A stretch of 64,000 nucleotides of DNA from Dyadobacter psychrotolerans. GTDB lineage: Bacteria; Bacteroidota; Bacteroidia; Cytophagales; Spirosomataceae. The stretch is taken from positions 744,001-808,000 of the forward strand of contig NZ_SMFL01000001.1 in assembly GCF_004349265.1 (NCBI RefSeq). Reading direction: 5' to 3'. The notes below the pieces were generated by a model. It worked only from the letters and a program-made list of their open reading frames with translations. It ran no database searches and was not told where the DNA came from. Positions 43,272-53,445 of the stretch are shown here, one piece after another (the stretch's first letter is position 1; each line of letters opens with the position of its first letter). Both the position numbers and the translations under genes were made by a program.

Positions 43272-44687
43272 TTAACTAACCTGATACTCCGGCAGTGCCA
43301 TGATGGTAAGTGTAATTTTTCTGATCTGTTTTATGCGGTCTGTTTCTGATCCGGCACGTTTTGCAACGATTTCAATAACCTCTGTGCTGGGTTGTTCTGC
43401 GAGCAACTGACCTGCGATTACACCAGGCAGTTTGTCCACGGCTACATTTTCAAACCTGGCAACCCAGCGGTCCCAGTTTACATCTGCCTTTGTATTTTTA
43501 TCCTGCTGTTTGACTGCCTTGTCATTAACATCACCACTATCTTTGGGTTTCACCTTCACCTCCGATTCGCCGATCATCAGATTTGGCAGCTGCATTCGAA
43601 ACATCAGACTTGAACTGTCAATCCAGTTTCTTCCGCCCGGCCAGCCTGCAACGTTGGGCGGATAAAACAATTCCTGCCCCAGTACCCTTTGTATATAAAG
43701 TGTTGACTGTTTATTATTAAAAGTAGCTCCCAGATTACGTTGAATACCCACCATCAACTCTACGGGAGATTTAATCAAAGCATTTTTTACAGAGTCTTCA
43801 TAAAACCATTCAGAAGTAAAAATCCTGTACATCAGATTTTTAATATTGTAACCCGACTTAAAAAACTCTTCAGATAACTGGTTGATTCTATCCTGATTCT
43901 CTATTTCACTCACAAATGAGCGGTAAATTTTAGCAGTTACATATTTTGCCGTTTGTTTTTGTTCAAGCAAAAAATTGATAATATCCGTTCCTTCGAAAGC
44001 GCCCTGTTTTCCAAGAAAATTTTTCACACCATGGTCGTGTACTTTTTCCCGGAATTCAAATTCGCCCAGAGAATTGTATGCCCATCCTGTAAATGATCTC
44101 GCTGCTTCCTTTACATCTGTCTCGGTATAATTTCCCCTTCCCAGCGTAAAAAGCTCCATCACTTCGCGTGCAAAATTTTCATTAGGGCTATTTTTCCGGT
44201 TCTGCTGGTTGTTTAAAAATTGAAGCATTGCCGCTTCCTTCGAAACAGCCATCAGCATTTCACCGAAGTTGCCAAGTGCATTTTTACGGATAGAATTGAT
44301 ATAATTCTGAACAAAAACCGGATCTTCCGAACGACATGCAAAGTGCCCGTGCCAGAATAGCGACATGTGTTCCCGTAGTACGCCGCTGTCCTTTGCCATC
44401 ATTTCCACCCAGGCAACGTTTAAATCACGGACCCGCTCGCGTTCAACTCTTCCACGTTCACGTTTTGCCGTCTCTTTTGCGGCCTCTCCCATCATCAAAA
44501 CCTCTTCGATGGGTTTTGCAGAAATGTTATCAGCAATAGATATTAATTGTATCGGAGTATATTTTTCACTGTTTTTAAACAGCTGATCGATGGCTTGCTT
44601 CAGCGTACGTTTTGTCTCAGGCAGGGAGCTAAGGCCGGCACGCCGGTAGAGATGAAGTATTTTACTATCTGGTTCCGAGTCTTTCAT
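43272..44687 (-). CDS. DUF1800 protein
   Basis: About 471 residues from MKDSEPDSKILHLYRRAGLS; a start at 44729 adds 14 residues and is less likely. Family motifs: REHMSLFWHGHFAC, NFAREVMELFTLG, EAARSFTGWAYN and FYPPNVAGWPGGRNWIDSS. No signal peptide is clear. The function of DUF1800 is unknown; it is co-transcribed with DUF1501 and may assist it. A low-complexity lysine/aspartate stretch (VKVKPKDSGDVNDKAVKQQD) lies at about 390-410. Confidence 0.9.
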   Translation of the reverse strand: MKDSEPDSKILHLYRRAGLSSLPETKRTLKQAIDQLFKNSEKYTPIQLISIADNISAKPIEEVLMMGEAAKETAKRERGRVERERVRDLNVAWVEMMAKDSGVLREHMSLFWHGHFACRSEDPVFVQNYINSIRKNALGNFGEMLMAVSKEAAMLQFLNNQQNRKNSPNENFAREVMELFTLGRGNYTETDVKEAARSFTGWAYNSLGEFEFREKVHDHGVKNFLGKQGAFEGTDIINFLLEQKQTAKYVTAKIYRSFVSEIENQDRINQLSEEFFKSGYNIKNLMYRIFTSEWFYEDSVKNALIKSPVELMVGIQRNLGATFNNKQSTLYIQRVLGQELFYPPNVAGWPGGRNWIDSSSLMFRMQLPNLMIGESEVKVKPKDSGDVNDKAVKQQDKNTKADVNWDRWVARFENVAVDKLPGVIAGQLLAEQPSTEVIEIVAKRAGSETDRIKQIRKITLTIMALPEYQVS

Positions 44688-44896
44688 AACAATCCTTTTG
44701 GTAATTATGGACGTATCTATACAAGCCAAGGTTTACAGCATGGAACTAATTCAGCTTCTTTTAACAAACCACTAAAATTATTCCGGGCTATTGGAATACA
44801 ACGGTTTAAATTATAAATTAATGCCTGAAAGTTGATATTTATCACCATTACAACCAATACCACACTTATTGCATCTTATTTAAAAACAGATTACAA

Positions 44897-45349
44897 ATGA
44901 AAAATTTATCACTTATTCTGGTTTTGGCATCGGCACTGATTTCCTGCCAAAGTACATCCATAGATAAAAAAGAGGACGAGATAAAATTTAAAGAAGTTGT
45001 GGTTTTAAATGATGTACCCCGTTCTACACTGACGTTCTTTGAAATTACAGACAGTCGTTGTCCCCAGGGTGTAAATTGTGTCTGGGCCGGAAATGCGACG
45101 GTGGACCTTGCTCTGGATGGTGTAGGCACAGAAGGGAAGATTTCAAAACATGTAAATCTGTGTCTTGGAGATTGCCGGGGAGGGAATTCGCAGTCTTCGT
45201 TTAGGGTGATTGATTCTCTTGATCAGAGCTTTGCAGGGCAGCAGTACAGATTTATTTTAAAATCAGTAAGCACCTTTGCCAAAACAGACACTACCAAAAA
45301 GAAACAGGATTATTCCATTTCTCTTCAGATTAAAAAAATTAAGCAGTAA
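44897..45349 (+). CDS. Small lipoprotein with SRCPxGVxCVWAGxA motif
   Basis: 150 residues. Signal and lipobox ALISC|Q (C17). The mature part carries ITDSRCPQGVNCVWAGNATV and then HVNLCLGDCRGG; four cysteines may form disulfides or bind a metal. The 'RCPxxVxCxWAG' motif recurs in small Bacteroidota lipoproteins of unknown function. C-terminus is lysine-rich (TKKKQDYSISLQIKKIKQ). Confidence 0.75.
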   Translation: MKNLSLILVLASALISCQSTSIDKKEDEIKFKEVVVLNDVPRSTLTFFEITDSRCPQGVNCVWAGNATVDLALDGVGTEGKISKHVNLCLGDCRGGNSQSSFRVIDSLDQSFAGQQYRFILKSVSTFAKTDTTKKKQDYSISLQIKKIKQ

Positions 45350-45356
45350 AGGGATT

Positions 45357-45389
45357 AGACTTTCCAGGTCTTGAAGACTTGGAAAGTCT
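45357..45389. terminator. Bidirectional hairpin terminator
   Basis: A 33-nt near-perfect dyad (AGACTTTCC...GGAAAGTCT with an inner AGGTCTT/AAGACTT) between the convergent genes at 44897 and 45398. No strong T-run, so it may instead be an intergenic repeat element. Confidence 0.6.
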
Positions 45390-45397
45390 GTATACTG

Positions 45398-47092
45398 TTA
45401 TTCTCCCTGGGCCAGTTTACTTTTCTTGTAGCCATAACTGAAATAAATAACCAGACCGATTGCGAGCCAGATTACAAAAATAAACCAGTTAGAAGCACCA
45501 AGTTCGGTCATTAAATAAAGATTCGTAAGAATTCCCATGACCGGTAAGAGCGAAAAATTATATTTAAAGCTCATTACAGAAAGCGTGATCCAGGTGATCC
45601 AGAAAATGATGGTTAGCAGTTTATGCTCAAAAATTTCCCCGACAGACAGCCCCTGCCATTCGACGATAACATTTTGGCCATAAAATATGATTCCCGCAAT
45701 AGCTGCCAGTAAACCGAAACCCACCAGAAAATTGCCGTTAACATAGGGAACCCTGAATTTTGAGCGCTCAGAAATTCCGGTGTGGTCAAGGTATAAAACA
45801 CCTCCGCAAACAAGTATAAAGGCAAAAAAGGTACCAACACTGGTAAGGTCAACAAAGAAGTCCATTTTGAAGAACAAAGCCGGGATACCTACAACCAGAC
45901 CTGTTACAATCGTTGCGAAAGAAGGAGTCTGATATTTTGGGTGAATTTTGGCAAATTTCTTCCACAAAAGTCCGTCACGGCTCATCGTCATCCAAATTCT
46001 TGGCTGCCCTAGCTGATAAACCAGCAATGCACTCGTAATCGCAATAACCGAACTGACAGAAATAACGCCGGCCATAAAGTCAAGACCGTTTTTCTGAAAA
46101 ACAAATGCCAGTGGATCACTGACTTTCAGTTCTTTGTAGTTAACCATACCAGTCAGGACAAGCGTGATTAACACATAAAGTACTGTACAAATGATAAGGC
46201 AGTAAATCATAGCCTTTGGCATATCCCGCTGCGGATCTTTACATTCCTCGGCGGTGGTAGAGATAGAATCAAAACCAATAAACGCGAAAAACACGGCGGC
46301 CACTCCGCTTAAAACGCCTTTCATTCCGTTGGGAGCAAAGGGACTCCAGTTCTCCGGTTTTACATAAAACGCACCGGCAAAAATTACCAAAAGCACAACG
46401 CCCACTTTTAGAATAACCATAATATTACTCGCAGTTCGCGACTCACGGATACCTACATAAACAAGTGCCGTCACCAAGAGGGTAACCAATCCGGCAGGAA
46501 GATTAAAAATGATTGGGATATCGCCGAGTCTGGGCGCGGTTTCAAAAGCCAGGGCAGCCATCTTTTCGTAGGTAGTTAAGGCAGCAACACCTTCCGACTG
46601 AAGTTTTTGAAATGACTCCGAAGCGGCAACCGGATTCATCGTCAGCCATCCGGGAAGCACAATTCCAAAACCTTTGAGCATACTCGTGAAATATTCAGAC
46701 CAGGAAATTGCGACAACCATATTAGAAACTGCATATTCAAGAATAAGTGCCCAGCCAATGATCCATGCGAACAATTCACCAAAGGCTACATAGGCGTACG
46801 TATAAGCACTGCCGGAAACCGGAACCGTACTGGCAAACTGTGCGTAAGACAGAGCAGTAAAAACACAGGCTATCGCGGTAAAAATGAACAGCAGGGAAAC
46901 TGCCGGACCTCCATTGTAACTTGCCAAACCGATTGTACTGAATATCCCGGCTCCTACAATCGCGGCAATTCCGAGTGAAACCAAATCCCTTACTCCTAAT
47001 ATTCTGGCTAATCCCCCATGCTCTCTGGAATTCGCATCATTTAGAATCTGATCAACTGTTTTTTTACGAAAGAGCGAAGTATTTTTTTTCAT
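45398..47092 (-). CDS. APC-family amino acid permease
   Basis: 564 residues, about 12-14 membrane helices. The N-terminal LGVRDLVSLGIAAIVGAGIF is the APC signature for helix 1 (substrate-binding GAGIF). VFFAFIGFDSISTTAEECKD and PQRDMPKAMIY are typical of cationic amino acid transporter (CAT/YfnA-like) members. The substrate is likely an amino acid. It is monocistronic and ends at a hairpin terminator. Confidence 0.9.
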   Translation of the reverse strand: MKKNTSLFRKKTVDQILNDANSREHGGLARILGVRDLVSLGIAAIVGAGIFSTIGLASYNGGPAVSLLFIFTAIACVFTALSYAQFASTVPVSGSAYTYAYVAFGELFAWIIGWALILEYAVSNMVVAISWSEYFTSMLKGFGIVLPGWLTMNPVAASESFQKLQSEGVAALTTYEKMAALAFETAPRLGDIPIIFNLPAGLVTLLVTALVYVGIRESRTASNIMVILKVGVVLLVIFAGAFYVKPENWSPFAPNGMKGVLSGVAAVFFAFIGFDSISTTAEECKDPQRDMPKAMIYCLIICTVLYVLITLVLTGMVNYKELKVSDPLAFVFQKNGLDFMAGVISVSSVIAITSALLVYQLGQPRIWMTMSRDGLLWKKFAKIHPKYQTPSFATIVTGLVVGIPALFFKMDFFVDLTSVGTFFAFILVCGGVLYLDHTGISERSKFRVPYVNGNFLVGFGLLAAIAGIIFYGQNVIVEWQGLSVGEIFEHKLLTIIFWITWITLSVMSFKYNFSLLPVMGILTNLYLMTELGASNWFIFVIWLAIGLVIYFSYGYKKSKLAQGE

Positions 47093-47360
47093 GCAGGGAT
47101 TAAAGTTTTATCGGCATCGTTAATGAATTAAGCAGCGAAAATAAGAATATTCTTTAATCATCATTGCATAAAACCACAAATAGTCTGATTTCAAACAAAA
47201 AACCAATAGATAATTTTACACTTAAACATAAAATAAATATTTTATTTTGATATTAACGAAAATAACAAACAGCGCCATTTTGAAGCGTTATCTGTTTCCT
47301 TAATCCTCTTTAAAACGATATATTTACACTTTGCTAACGCTATCTTAAACCACCACTTCC

Positions 47361-48146
47361 ATGAAATTTATCCTTATTTCCATATCGGTATTTTTTCTCT
47401 GGACCCACAGTTTAACTGCCCAGACAATCACCGCCTACACGACCGCCCAGGCACATTCTCATAACGACTACGAACAAAAACGTCCGTTTTTTGAGGCTTA
47501 TGAACAACAATTTGGATCTATTGAAGCGGATCTTTTTTTGGTAGACGGCGCGTTGTATGCTGCACATAACCGTGTTGATATCACTCCGGACCGAACATTT
47601 AAAAGATTGTATCTTGAACCTATTTTATCACAAATCGAAAAGAACAAAGGAAATATTTACGCCCAGCAGGATTTGACACTTCAGCTTCTAATCGACCTAA
47701 AAACACCTGCTGAGGAAACTCTGGAAGCACTTGTGGCAACATTAAATCCCTATGAGCAAATTCTGGCACCGAAAGGTCCTGTTAAAATTGTGGTAAGCGG
47801 AAACACGCCATCTCCTGAAGCATTCGACCGTTACCCTTCATTCATTTTCTTTGACGGCCGTCCTGAAAATACCTATACCCCGGACCAGCTTAAAAGAATT
47901 GGTCTTATAAGTCAGGCATTTCAAAAGTATTCCAAATGGAACGGCGAAGGCGACCTACCGGAAAAAGAAAAAAAAGCTGTTATCAAAGTAATTGAACAGA
48001 CACATCAGCTTGGGAAGAAAGTAAGGTTTTGGGCCACTCCCGATAATATTCAAACCTGGAAAACCATGATGAGCCTTAAAGCTGATTATTTGAATACCGA
48101 TAAAGTGATGCAGCTTGGGGATTACCTGAGAACGGCACCGAGATAA
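47361..48146 (+). CDS. PI-PLC/GDPD-like (AIM6-type) secreted phosphodiesterase-like protein
   Basis: 261 residues with a signal peptide ending LTAQ. AQAHSHNDYEQKRPFFEAYE and SIEADLFLVDGALYAAHNRV resemble the TIM-barrel phosphodiesterase fold (two His, Glu/Asp pair); IDLKTPAEETLEAL and VRFWATPDNIQTWKTM complete it. This is the 'altered inheritance of mitochondria 6'-like branch; its substrate is unknown. It has no operon partner. Confidence 0.78.
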   Translation: MKFILISISVFFLWTHSLTAQTITAYTTAQAHSHNDYEQKRPFFEAYEQQFGSIEADLFLVDGALYAAHNRVDITPDRTFKRLYLEPILSQIEKNKGNIYAQQDLTLQLLIDLKTPAEETLEALVATLNPYEQILAPKGPVKIVVSGNTPSPEAFDRYPSFIFFDGRPENTYTPDQLKRIGLISQAFQKYSKWNGEGDLPEKEKKAVIKVIEQTHQLGKKVRFWATPDNIQTWKTMMSLKADYLNTDKVMQLGDYLRTAPR

Positions 48147-48466
48147 ATTGGCTTCCATCCTAAAAATAGTAGTACATACTAAAATTTATTTTTGTAGAAA
48201 GAAATCTAGCGGATTGAGATAAATCACCGTTTTTTGCAACCATTTTGCCAATTACTGCGATTTAATAAACATATTAGGTATAAATATTACTATTTCATTC
48301 CAAATCCGATTGTAGCAATAATTTTATAAAAATATTAGCATAAAAAAATCTTAAATTGCGTTTATAACGTACGTAAAACTAATATCACATTTTATTTCTA
48401 TTGTAATCCAACAAGCTTTCTTTAGGCGTTTCGGCAAAACTCCTAATCTTCAATACCTGAGTTGAA
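48147..48466. other. 320-bp AT-rich intergenic region
   Basis: No gene is visible. A palindrome ACGTACGT at 48367-48374 with flanking TTTATA and AAAACT lies ~100 bp before the LytTR regulator start and may be a regulator site. No hairpin terminator is seen after the 47361-48146 gene. Confidence 0.5.
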
Positions 48467-49225
48467 ATGAAAATATTAATAGTTGAAGACGAAAACATCA
48501 TTGCTAAGCATCTACAATTCACACTTACCGGCTTCGGTTACAATGCAAATGACGTCGCAACTGACTATGCCAGTGCCATAGAATTACTTAAAAGCAACTC
48601 TTACGATCTCGCAATTTTGGATATTAACCTGAACGGTTATCAAACAGGAATTGATGTGGGTGAATACATTAAAGAAAATCTCGATATCCCCTTTTTATTT
48701 CTTACGAGCCATGAAGATATGGCTATTGTGAATGCCGCACTGAAAACCTCTCCAAATGCCTTTTTAAACAAGCCTTTTCAAAAAATTACTGTATACACAG
48801 CAGTAAAACTGGCATTTGAAAGTTTTAAGGAAGGAAACGTACTTGAAGAACCGGATTTATCTGAACCGGCTGTTCAAACCGAACGGGATGAGCTCGATAC
48901 GACGGTAATTAAAGATGCGCTTTTTATCAAAGAAAAACACATGTTTACCAAAATCATGCTTGCGGACCTGTTATACATCCGCAGCGATGATAACTATCTG
49001 GAACTGCATACCACTAAAAAGAAGTACACGATCAGGGAAACGATGAAAAACATGATCAGCCAGCTACCGCCCAACCTGTTTTTTCGTGTGCATAAGTCGT
49101 TCATAATTAACCTGAATGCAATTACAGCAATCAACTATATCCACGTTATGATAGATGACATTGAGATACCGATTACCTCAGACAACCGCACCGAACTTTT
49201 AAGTAAGATCAAAACTTTTTCCTGA
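48467..49225 (+). CDS. LytTR-family response regulator
   Basis: 252 residues. The receiver domain has IVEDEN (about 5-10), D52 in LAILDINLNG, S/T and K in FLNKPF (about 103-108). A linker (about 120-150) leads to a LytTR DNA-binding domain: ADLLYIRSDDNYLELHTTKK, RETMKNMISQLPPNLFFRVH, and KSFIINLNAITAINY. No kinase is adjacent; such regulators often pair with LytS-like kinases coded elsewhere. The target genes are unknown. Confidence 0.9.
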   Translation: MKILIVEDENIIAKHLQFTLTGFGYNANDVATDYASAIELLKSNSYDLAILDINLNGYQTGIDVGEYIKENLDIPFLFLTSHEDMAIVNAALKTSPNAFLNKPFQKITVYTAVKLAFESFKEGNVLEEPDLSEPAVQTERDELDTTVIKDALFIKEKHMFTKIMLADLLYIRSDDNYLELHTTKKKYTIRETMKNMISQLPPNLFFRVHKSFIINLNAITAINYIHVMIDDIEIPITSDNRTELLSKIKTFS

Positions 49226-49234
49226 ACTTATTTT

Positions 49235-50500
49235 TCAGGGATACAGCAGATATTTTTTCCGCATTGCTTTAAAATCCGACAAACCCGGCTCCCAGCTTTT
49301 TCTTATATCTGCCTCCGAGGCTCCTGCAATAATTTGTTTTTTAAGATTTTCAGATCCTGCCAGTTTATCAAAACTTCCCATTTGTTTGCTTTGACTCATG
49401 TCAAAAAAACGGGCTTTATCCGGATAGGCTTTGTACAAATCCATAATCCATTTCAGGTTCAGCTGTTTAGTTTTGTGAAAAACAGAAGTATCAAATTTTC
49501 TTAAATCCAGTCCGTAACATTCTGTTTCCTGATGAAGCGGTGTTTCGCTCATCCCTTTAATACTCTGAGGTTTAAACGAGAAATCATACTTACCTTTTAG
49601 TAACGGAGCTCCCAAAACGGTGAACGGCATGTAGGTACCTCTTCCCTGGCTCAGTATCGTTCCTTCAAAAAAACAAATGTGTGGATATAACATTACTGAT
49701 TGCTGCGTATTAAGGTTTGGCGAAGGCGCTACCGGCAGCACATATGGCATATCGTGATCGTAATTTGCGATCTTAATGATCTTTATTTTACATTTCATTT
49801 TATTCGGCAGCCAACCTTCTCCGTTTATCATTTGCGCAAATTCGGCAATCGTTAATCCGTGACTGATTGGTATGCGGTACATGCCAATTCCGGAACGAAG
49901 ATGGTCGTCCAGAATAGGGCCGTCGATAAGAAAGCCATTGGGATTAGGGCGATCCAGAACCAGCATTTCCAGATTATTTTCGGCACAGGCTTCCATCATG
50001 TGTCCAAGTGTGTTGATGTAAGTATAAAAGCGCGCGCCCACATCCTGTATATCGAAAATCATCAGATCAATATCTGCGAGTTGCTCTTTTGTAGGTTTCT
50101 TTTGTTTTCCATAAAGTGAAATGGCAGGAATTCCGGTGTTTGGATCTTTGCTGTCCCCTACTTTATCGCCGTTGCTTGCCGTTCCGCGGAAGCCGTGTTC
50201 CGGGCCAAATATCCTCACTACGTTAACACCCAAAGCTACCAAACTGTCGACCATTGGTCTATTTCCAATGATAGAAGTTTGATTGATAAGAATTCCGATT
50301 CGTTTACCTTTCAAATAACCCAAATACTCCGGTACCTGATCGGCAGCAGTAATAATGGATTTTTTTGCAGTGCCTTTTTCTGTATTTATTGAGTCGGCAT
50401 AGCCAATTGCCGGACTTTTGTGAGAGGAAGAGCTCACACAATTTATATTAAGCAGGCTTACAAAAGCCAGAAATACAATGGATACCAGATATGTCTTCAT
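49235..50500 (-). CDS. namZ: NamZ-like exo-beta-N-acetylmuramidase (DUF1343)
   Basis: About 421 residues from MKTYLVSIVFLAFVSLLN, a lipoprotein signal ending NINC|V. Family motifs: GKRIGILINQTSIIG, RIFGPEHGFRGTASNGD, IFDIQDVGARFYTYINTLGH, LDRPNP and GPILDDHLRSGIGMYRIPISHG. NamZ enzymes (GH171) remove MurNAc from the non-reducing end of peptidoglycan fragments and act in cell-wall recycling. The gene stands alone. Confidence 0.9.
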   Translation of the reverse strand: MKTYLVSIVFLAFVSLLNINCVSSSSHKSPAIGYADSINTEKGTAKKSIITAADQVPEYLGYLKGKRIGILINQTSIIGNRPMVDSLVALGVNVVRIFGPEHGFRGTASNGDKVGDSKDPNTGIPAISLYGKQKKPTKEQLADIDLMIFDIQDVGARFYTYINTLGHMMEACAENNLEMLVLDRPNPNGFLIDGPILDDHLRSGIGMYRIPISHGLTIAEFAQMINGEGWLPNKMKCKIKIIKIANYDHDMPYVLPVAPSPNLNTQQSVMLYPHICFFEGTILSQGRGTYMPFTVLGAPLLKGKYDFSFKPQSIKGMSETPLHQETECYGLDLRKFDTSVFHKTKQLNLKWIMDLYKAYPDKARFFDMSQSKQMGSFDKLAGSENLKKQIIAGASEADIRKSWEPGLSDFKAMRKKYLLYP

Positions 50501-50596
50501 TTGAAAAAGCAAAATTTAACTGCGAATTACACGAATTGCTACGAATGTAAAATATTAGTACTAATTAGTGAAATCCCCGGCAACTTAGCAAGCATA

Positions 50597-51646
50597 TCAA
50601 AACATAGACAGCTGTCCGCCCCGCATAAATTGCGAAGTATCTGTCTTTGTCAATTCTCTTTCTCCAAAATATTTCCGGCAGGCAAAATCGTGAAGCTGGC
50701 GTATATTCTCAGCAAAATTCCCCTCTCCGCTCATCCGAAGCCCGAAGCGTGAATCATTCAGTTTACCTCCGTGGCATTCAGCGATTTGATTCAGCACTTT
50801 TTCAGCACGGTCAGGAAAGTGGTGGTGAATCCATTCTTTAAACAAAACTGCGATGGAACCATTCAGTCTTACCACAGTATAACCTGCCCAGGCAGCACCA
50901 TTTTCGGCAGCAGCTTTTATAATGGAAGGAATTTCGTGATCATTGAGCCCGGGAATAATTGGTGCCGTCATAATACCCATGGGAACGCCCGCTTCGTGCA
51001 AAGACTTTACAACCTGTAATCGACGTTTTCCTGTAACAGTTCGCGGTTCCAATGCATGGCGTAGATCTTCATTCAGTGAAGTAATTGAAACGGCGGCATG
51101 AACCAAATTCAGTTTAGCCATCTTTTCCAGCACATCCAGATCCCTAAGTATTAATGCGTTTTTGGTTAAGATACTTACCGGATTTCTGTAACGTAAACAG
51201 ATCTCTAATAACTGACGTGTTAACCTGTACTTTTTCTCACCAGGCTGATAACAATCGGTGTTACCCGACAACATGATGGAAACCGGTTTGTAATTTTTTG
51301 AATTAAATAGTTTTTCAAGAAGCTGAGGAGCATTCTTTTTGACGACAATTTTTGTCTCAAAATCCAAACCTGCGGAATAACCCCAATACTCATGAGAGTT
51401 ACGCGCGTAACAGTAGATACATCCATGCTCACAGCCACGGTATGGATTTATGGAATTATAATTGCGCAAATCCGGACTATCCGAAACACTCAGCAGCGTT
51501 TTAGAATGCTCTTCTATAAACTGCGTTTTGGGATTAACTTCCGGATCTTCCCACTGCTGCCAGTCCTCAGAAGTATATTCCGTTTCGAGTTTATGAAACT
51601 TATTATGAGAATTGATTCCGGCTCCTCTTCCCCTGGCCCTTTCCAT
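50597..51646 (-). CDS. PA0069-family radical SAM protein
   Basis: 349 residues. The radical SAM cluster motif is GCEHGCIYCYARN (C-x3-C-x2-C). It is preceded by SINPYRGCE and followed by ISIMLSGNTD-like strand motifs and TAPIIPGLNDHEI. The family is SplB-like ('DNA repair photolyase' in annotation), but the reaction is not known. The N-terminus has the ERARGRGAGIN start typical of PA0069 homologues. It is 96 bp downstream in coordinates of the NamZ gene and on the same strand. Confidence 0.88.
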   Translation of the reverse strand: MERARGRGAGINSHNKFHKLETEYTSEDWQQWEDPEVNPKTQFIEEHSKTLLSVSDSPDLRNYNSINPYRGCEHGCIYCYARNSHEYWGYSAGLDFETKIVVKKNAPQLLEKLFNSKNYKPVSIMLSGNTDCYQPGEKKYRLTRQLLEICLRYRNPVSILTKNALILRDLDVLEKMAKLNLVHAAVSITSLNEDLRHALEPRTVTGKRRLQVVKSLHEAGVPMGIMTAPIIPGLNDHEIPSIIKAAAENGAAWAGYTVVRLNGSIAVLFKEWIHHHFPDRAEKVLNQIAECHGGKLNDSRFGLRMSGEGNFAENIRQLHDFACRKYFGERELTKTDTSQFMRGGQLSMF

Positions 51647-51806
51647 ATAAACAAGAAATTTTGCTGTTTAATGATACCAAAAATAACAAAATTATTATTT
51701 ATAATGATACCTTAAATCACAATTTTAATCTAAATTTTGTTAAACATTTATAAATGAAGCATTTAAAATCTACTAAACTTTTGGCCAAATATATTAAACA
51801 AAAAAA

Positions 51807-51832
51807 GGCACGAAGTTAAAAAACTCCATGCC
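51807..51832 (-). terminator. Terminator of M42 peptidase gene
   Basis: On the minus strand GGCATGGAGTT pairs with AACTTCGTGCC (11 bp, two G-T pairs) around TTTT, followed by a T-run (51800-51806). Confidence 0.82.
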
Positions 51833-51854
51833 CCGTTCCCATAACCCTTGACCT

Positions 51855-52925
51855 CTACTTTATATACCTGAAATCCTCATCTCCTTTAAGCGATAAAAGA
51901 ACATCGTACATCAACTGAATCACGTTTTTTACGTCTTCTTTATGAACCATTTCAACGGTTGTATGCATGTACTTCAGCGGAAGCGAAATTAATGCAGAGG
52001 CAACTCCTTCTGTTGAATACGCAAAAGAATCAGTATCCGTACCTGTTGACCGGCTTACTGCCTGACGCTGGAATGGAATTTTCTTTTCGTCTGCAACCTT
52101 AATCAGTAAATCACGGAGGTTATTTTGTACCGCCGGTCCGTAACAGATTACAGGCCCATTACCGCTTTTCAGATCCCCCTGTTCTTTTTTGTTGTACATC
52201 GGCGACTGGGTGTCGTGTGTTACATCGGTAACAATAGCCAGATCCGGTTTCAAACGGCGGGAGATCATCTCTGCTCCGCGCAAGCCTATTTCTTCCTGTA
52301 CTGCATTCACAACATACAGCGTAAAAGGAAGCCGGACATTATTTTCATGCAGCATACGCGCAACTTCCGCGATCATGAATCCGCCCATGCGGTTGTCAAG
52401 TGCACGACCAACATAATAACGGCCATTCATTTCATCCAGACCGTCGGCAAAAGTAGCGACAGTTCCTACATGGATGCCCATTTCAAAAACCTCGTCTTTT
52501 TTGGATGCGCCGACGTCTATAAACAGCTCATGTACTTTCGGCACCTGGTCTTTGGCGGTGTCCCGAACATGTATTGCCGGCCAGCCAAAAACGCCCTTAA
52601 CGACACCTTTTGCTGTATGCAGATTCACACGCATGGAAGGAGCAATGGCTGCATCTGAACCTCCGTTGCGGCGAACGTGAATGTAGCCATCGTCAGAAAT
52701 ATAATTGACAAACCAGGAAATTTCATCCGAATGCGCTTCGATCACAACTTTGTATTCCTGTCCCGGTCCGATAACACCTACTGCTGTTCCATAAACATCA
52801 ATAATCTGTTCTTCAATATAGGGCTTGATATAATCCAGCCAGATCTGCTGACCCGTCGACTCAAAACCTGTCGGCGATGCATTGTTTAAATATTTATAAA
52901 GAAATTCTGTGCTCTTATCTGACAT
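51855..52925 (-). CDS. M42-family metallo-aminopeptidase
   Basis: 356 residues. Metal ligands: VVIEAHSDEISWFV (H), GRALDNRMGGFM (D), VQEEIGLRGAEM (EE), and TDVTHD (D); a late His in LPLKYMHTTVEMVH. These are the hallmarks of the M42 (FrvX/PepA-like, TET) di-zinc peptidases, which form large cytoplasmic tetrahedra and trim peptides. The length and motif spacing are normal. Confidence 0.93.
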   Translation of the reverse strand: MSDKSTEFLYKYLNNASPTGFESTGQQIWLDYIKPYIEEQIIDVYGTAVGVIGPGQEYKVVIEAHSDEISWFVNYISDDGYIHVRRNGGSDAAIAPSMRVNLHTAKGVVKGVFGWPAIHVRDTAKDQVPKVHELFIDVGASKKDEVFEMGIHVGTVATFADGLDEMNGRYYVGRALDNRMGGFMIAEVARMLHENNVRLPFTLYVVNAVQEEIGLRGAEMISRRLKPDLAIVTDVTHDTQSPMYNKKEQGDLKSGNGPVICYGPAVQNNLRDLLIKVADEKKIPFQRQAVSRSTGTDTDSFAYSTEGVASALISLPLKYMHTTVEMVHKEDVKNVIQLMYDVLLSLKGDEDFRYIK

Positions 52926-53021
52926 GCTGTTTGTTTAAAGTGATTACACTATTACTAAATCGCTATTTCTCTAATGTCTTAACTCCCTACTTTTCTAACT
53001 CCTTAACTCCTTCCTTCTCAA

Positions 53022-53396
53022 TCAAACATACTTCAAAAACGACCAGAATTTCCTGCTTCTCAGGTACTCCGAATTGGCTTCATTTCTGTAAGCTTCCTGT
53101 TCAAATGAAATATGAAGATATGCTAAATAATGTCTTCGGTATCTGATCAAACGAATTAAATATTCGGCCAGGTACCAAATATAAAAAAGGATCAGGCCCA
53201 TCTCCAATTGCTGCCTTAAATGGATACATTCATGATTGATGAGAACGGTTCCCGGTTTTTTTCTTTTTACCAGAACAAAGGGAAAAAGCGCCATGGCTTC
53301 TACCCAAAGAAAGGACACGTTCAGTACAAAACCCTTGAATCTCATAATCCGGCCATAAATTGCTGCAGGCTTAAAAGGAAAATGTTGGATTGCCAA
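53022..53396 (-). CDS. Small membrane protein with HExxH motif
   Basis: 124 residues. A motif NHECIHLRQQLEM (HECIH, about 72-76) fits a zincin-type HExxH, followed by a membrane segment (GLILFYIWYLAEYLIRLI) and FEQEAYRNEAN with acidic residues that could be the third ligand. Similar short proteins are common in Bacteroidota without a defined role. It may be a minimal metallopeptidase, but this is inference from the motif. It lies 49 bp upstream in coordinates of greA's stop and on the same strand. Confidence 0.6.
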   Translation of the reverse strand: MAIQHFPFKPAAIYGRIMRFKGFVLNVSFLWVEAMALFPFVLVKRKKPGTVLINHECIHLRQQLEMGLILFYIWYLAEYLIRLIRYRRHYLAYLHISFEQEAYRNEANSEYLRSRKFWSFLKYV

Positions 53397-53445
53397 ATGA
53401 TGTTACCATTTAACAATCCAACACAAGTAATTAAACTATTATTTA

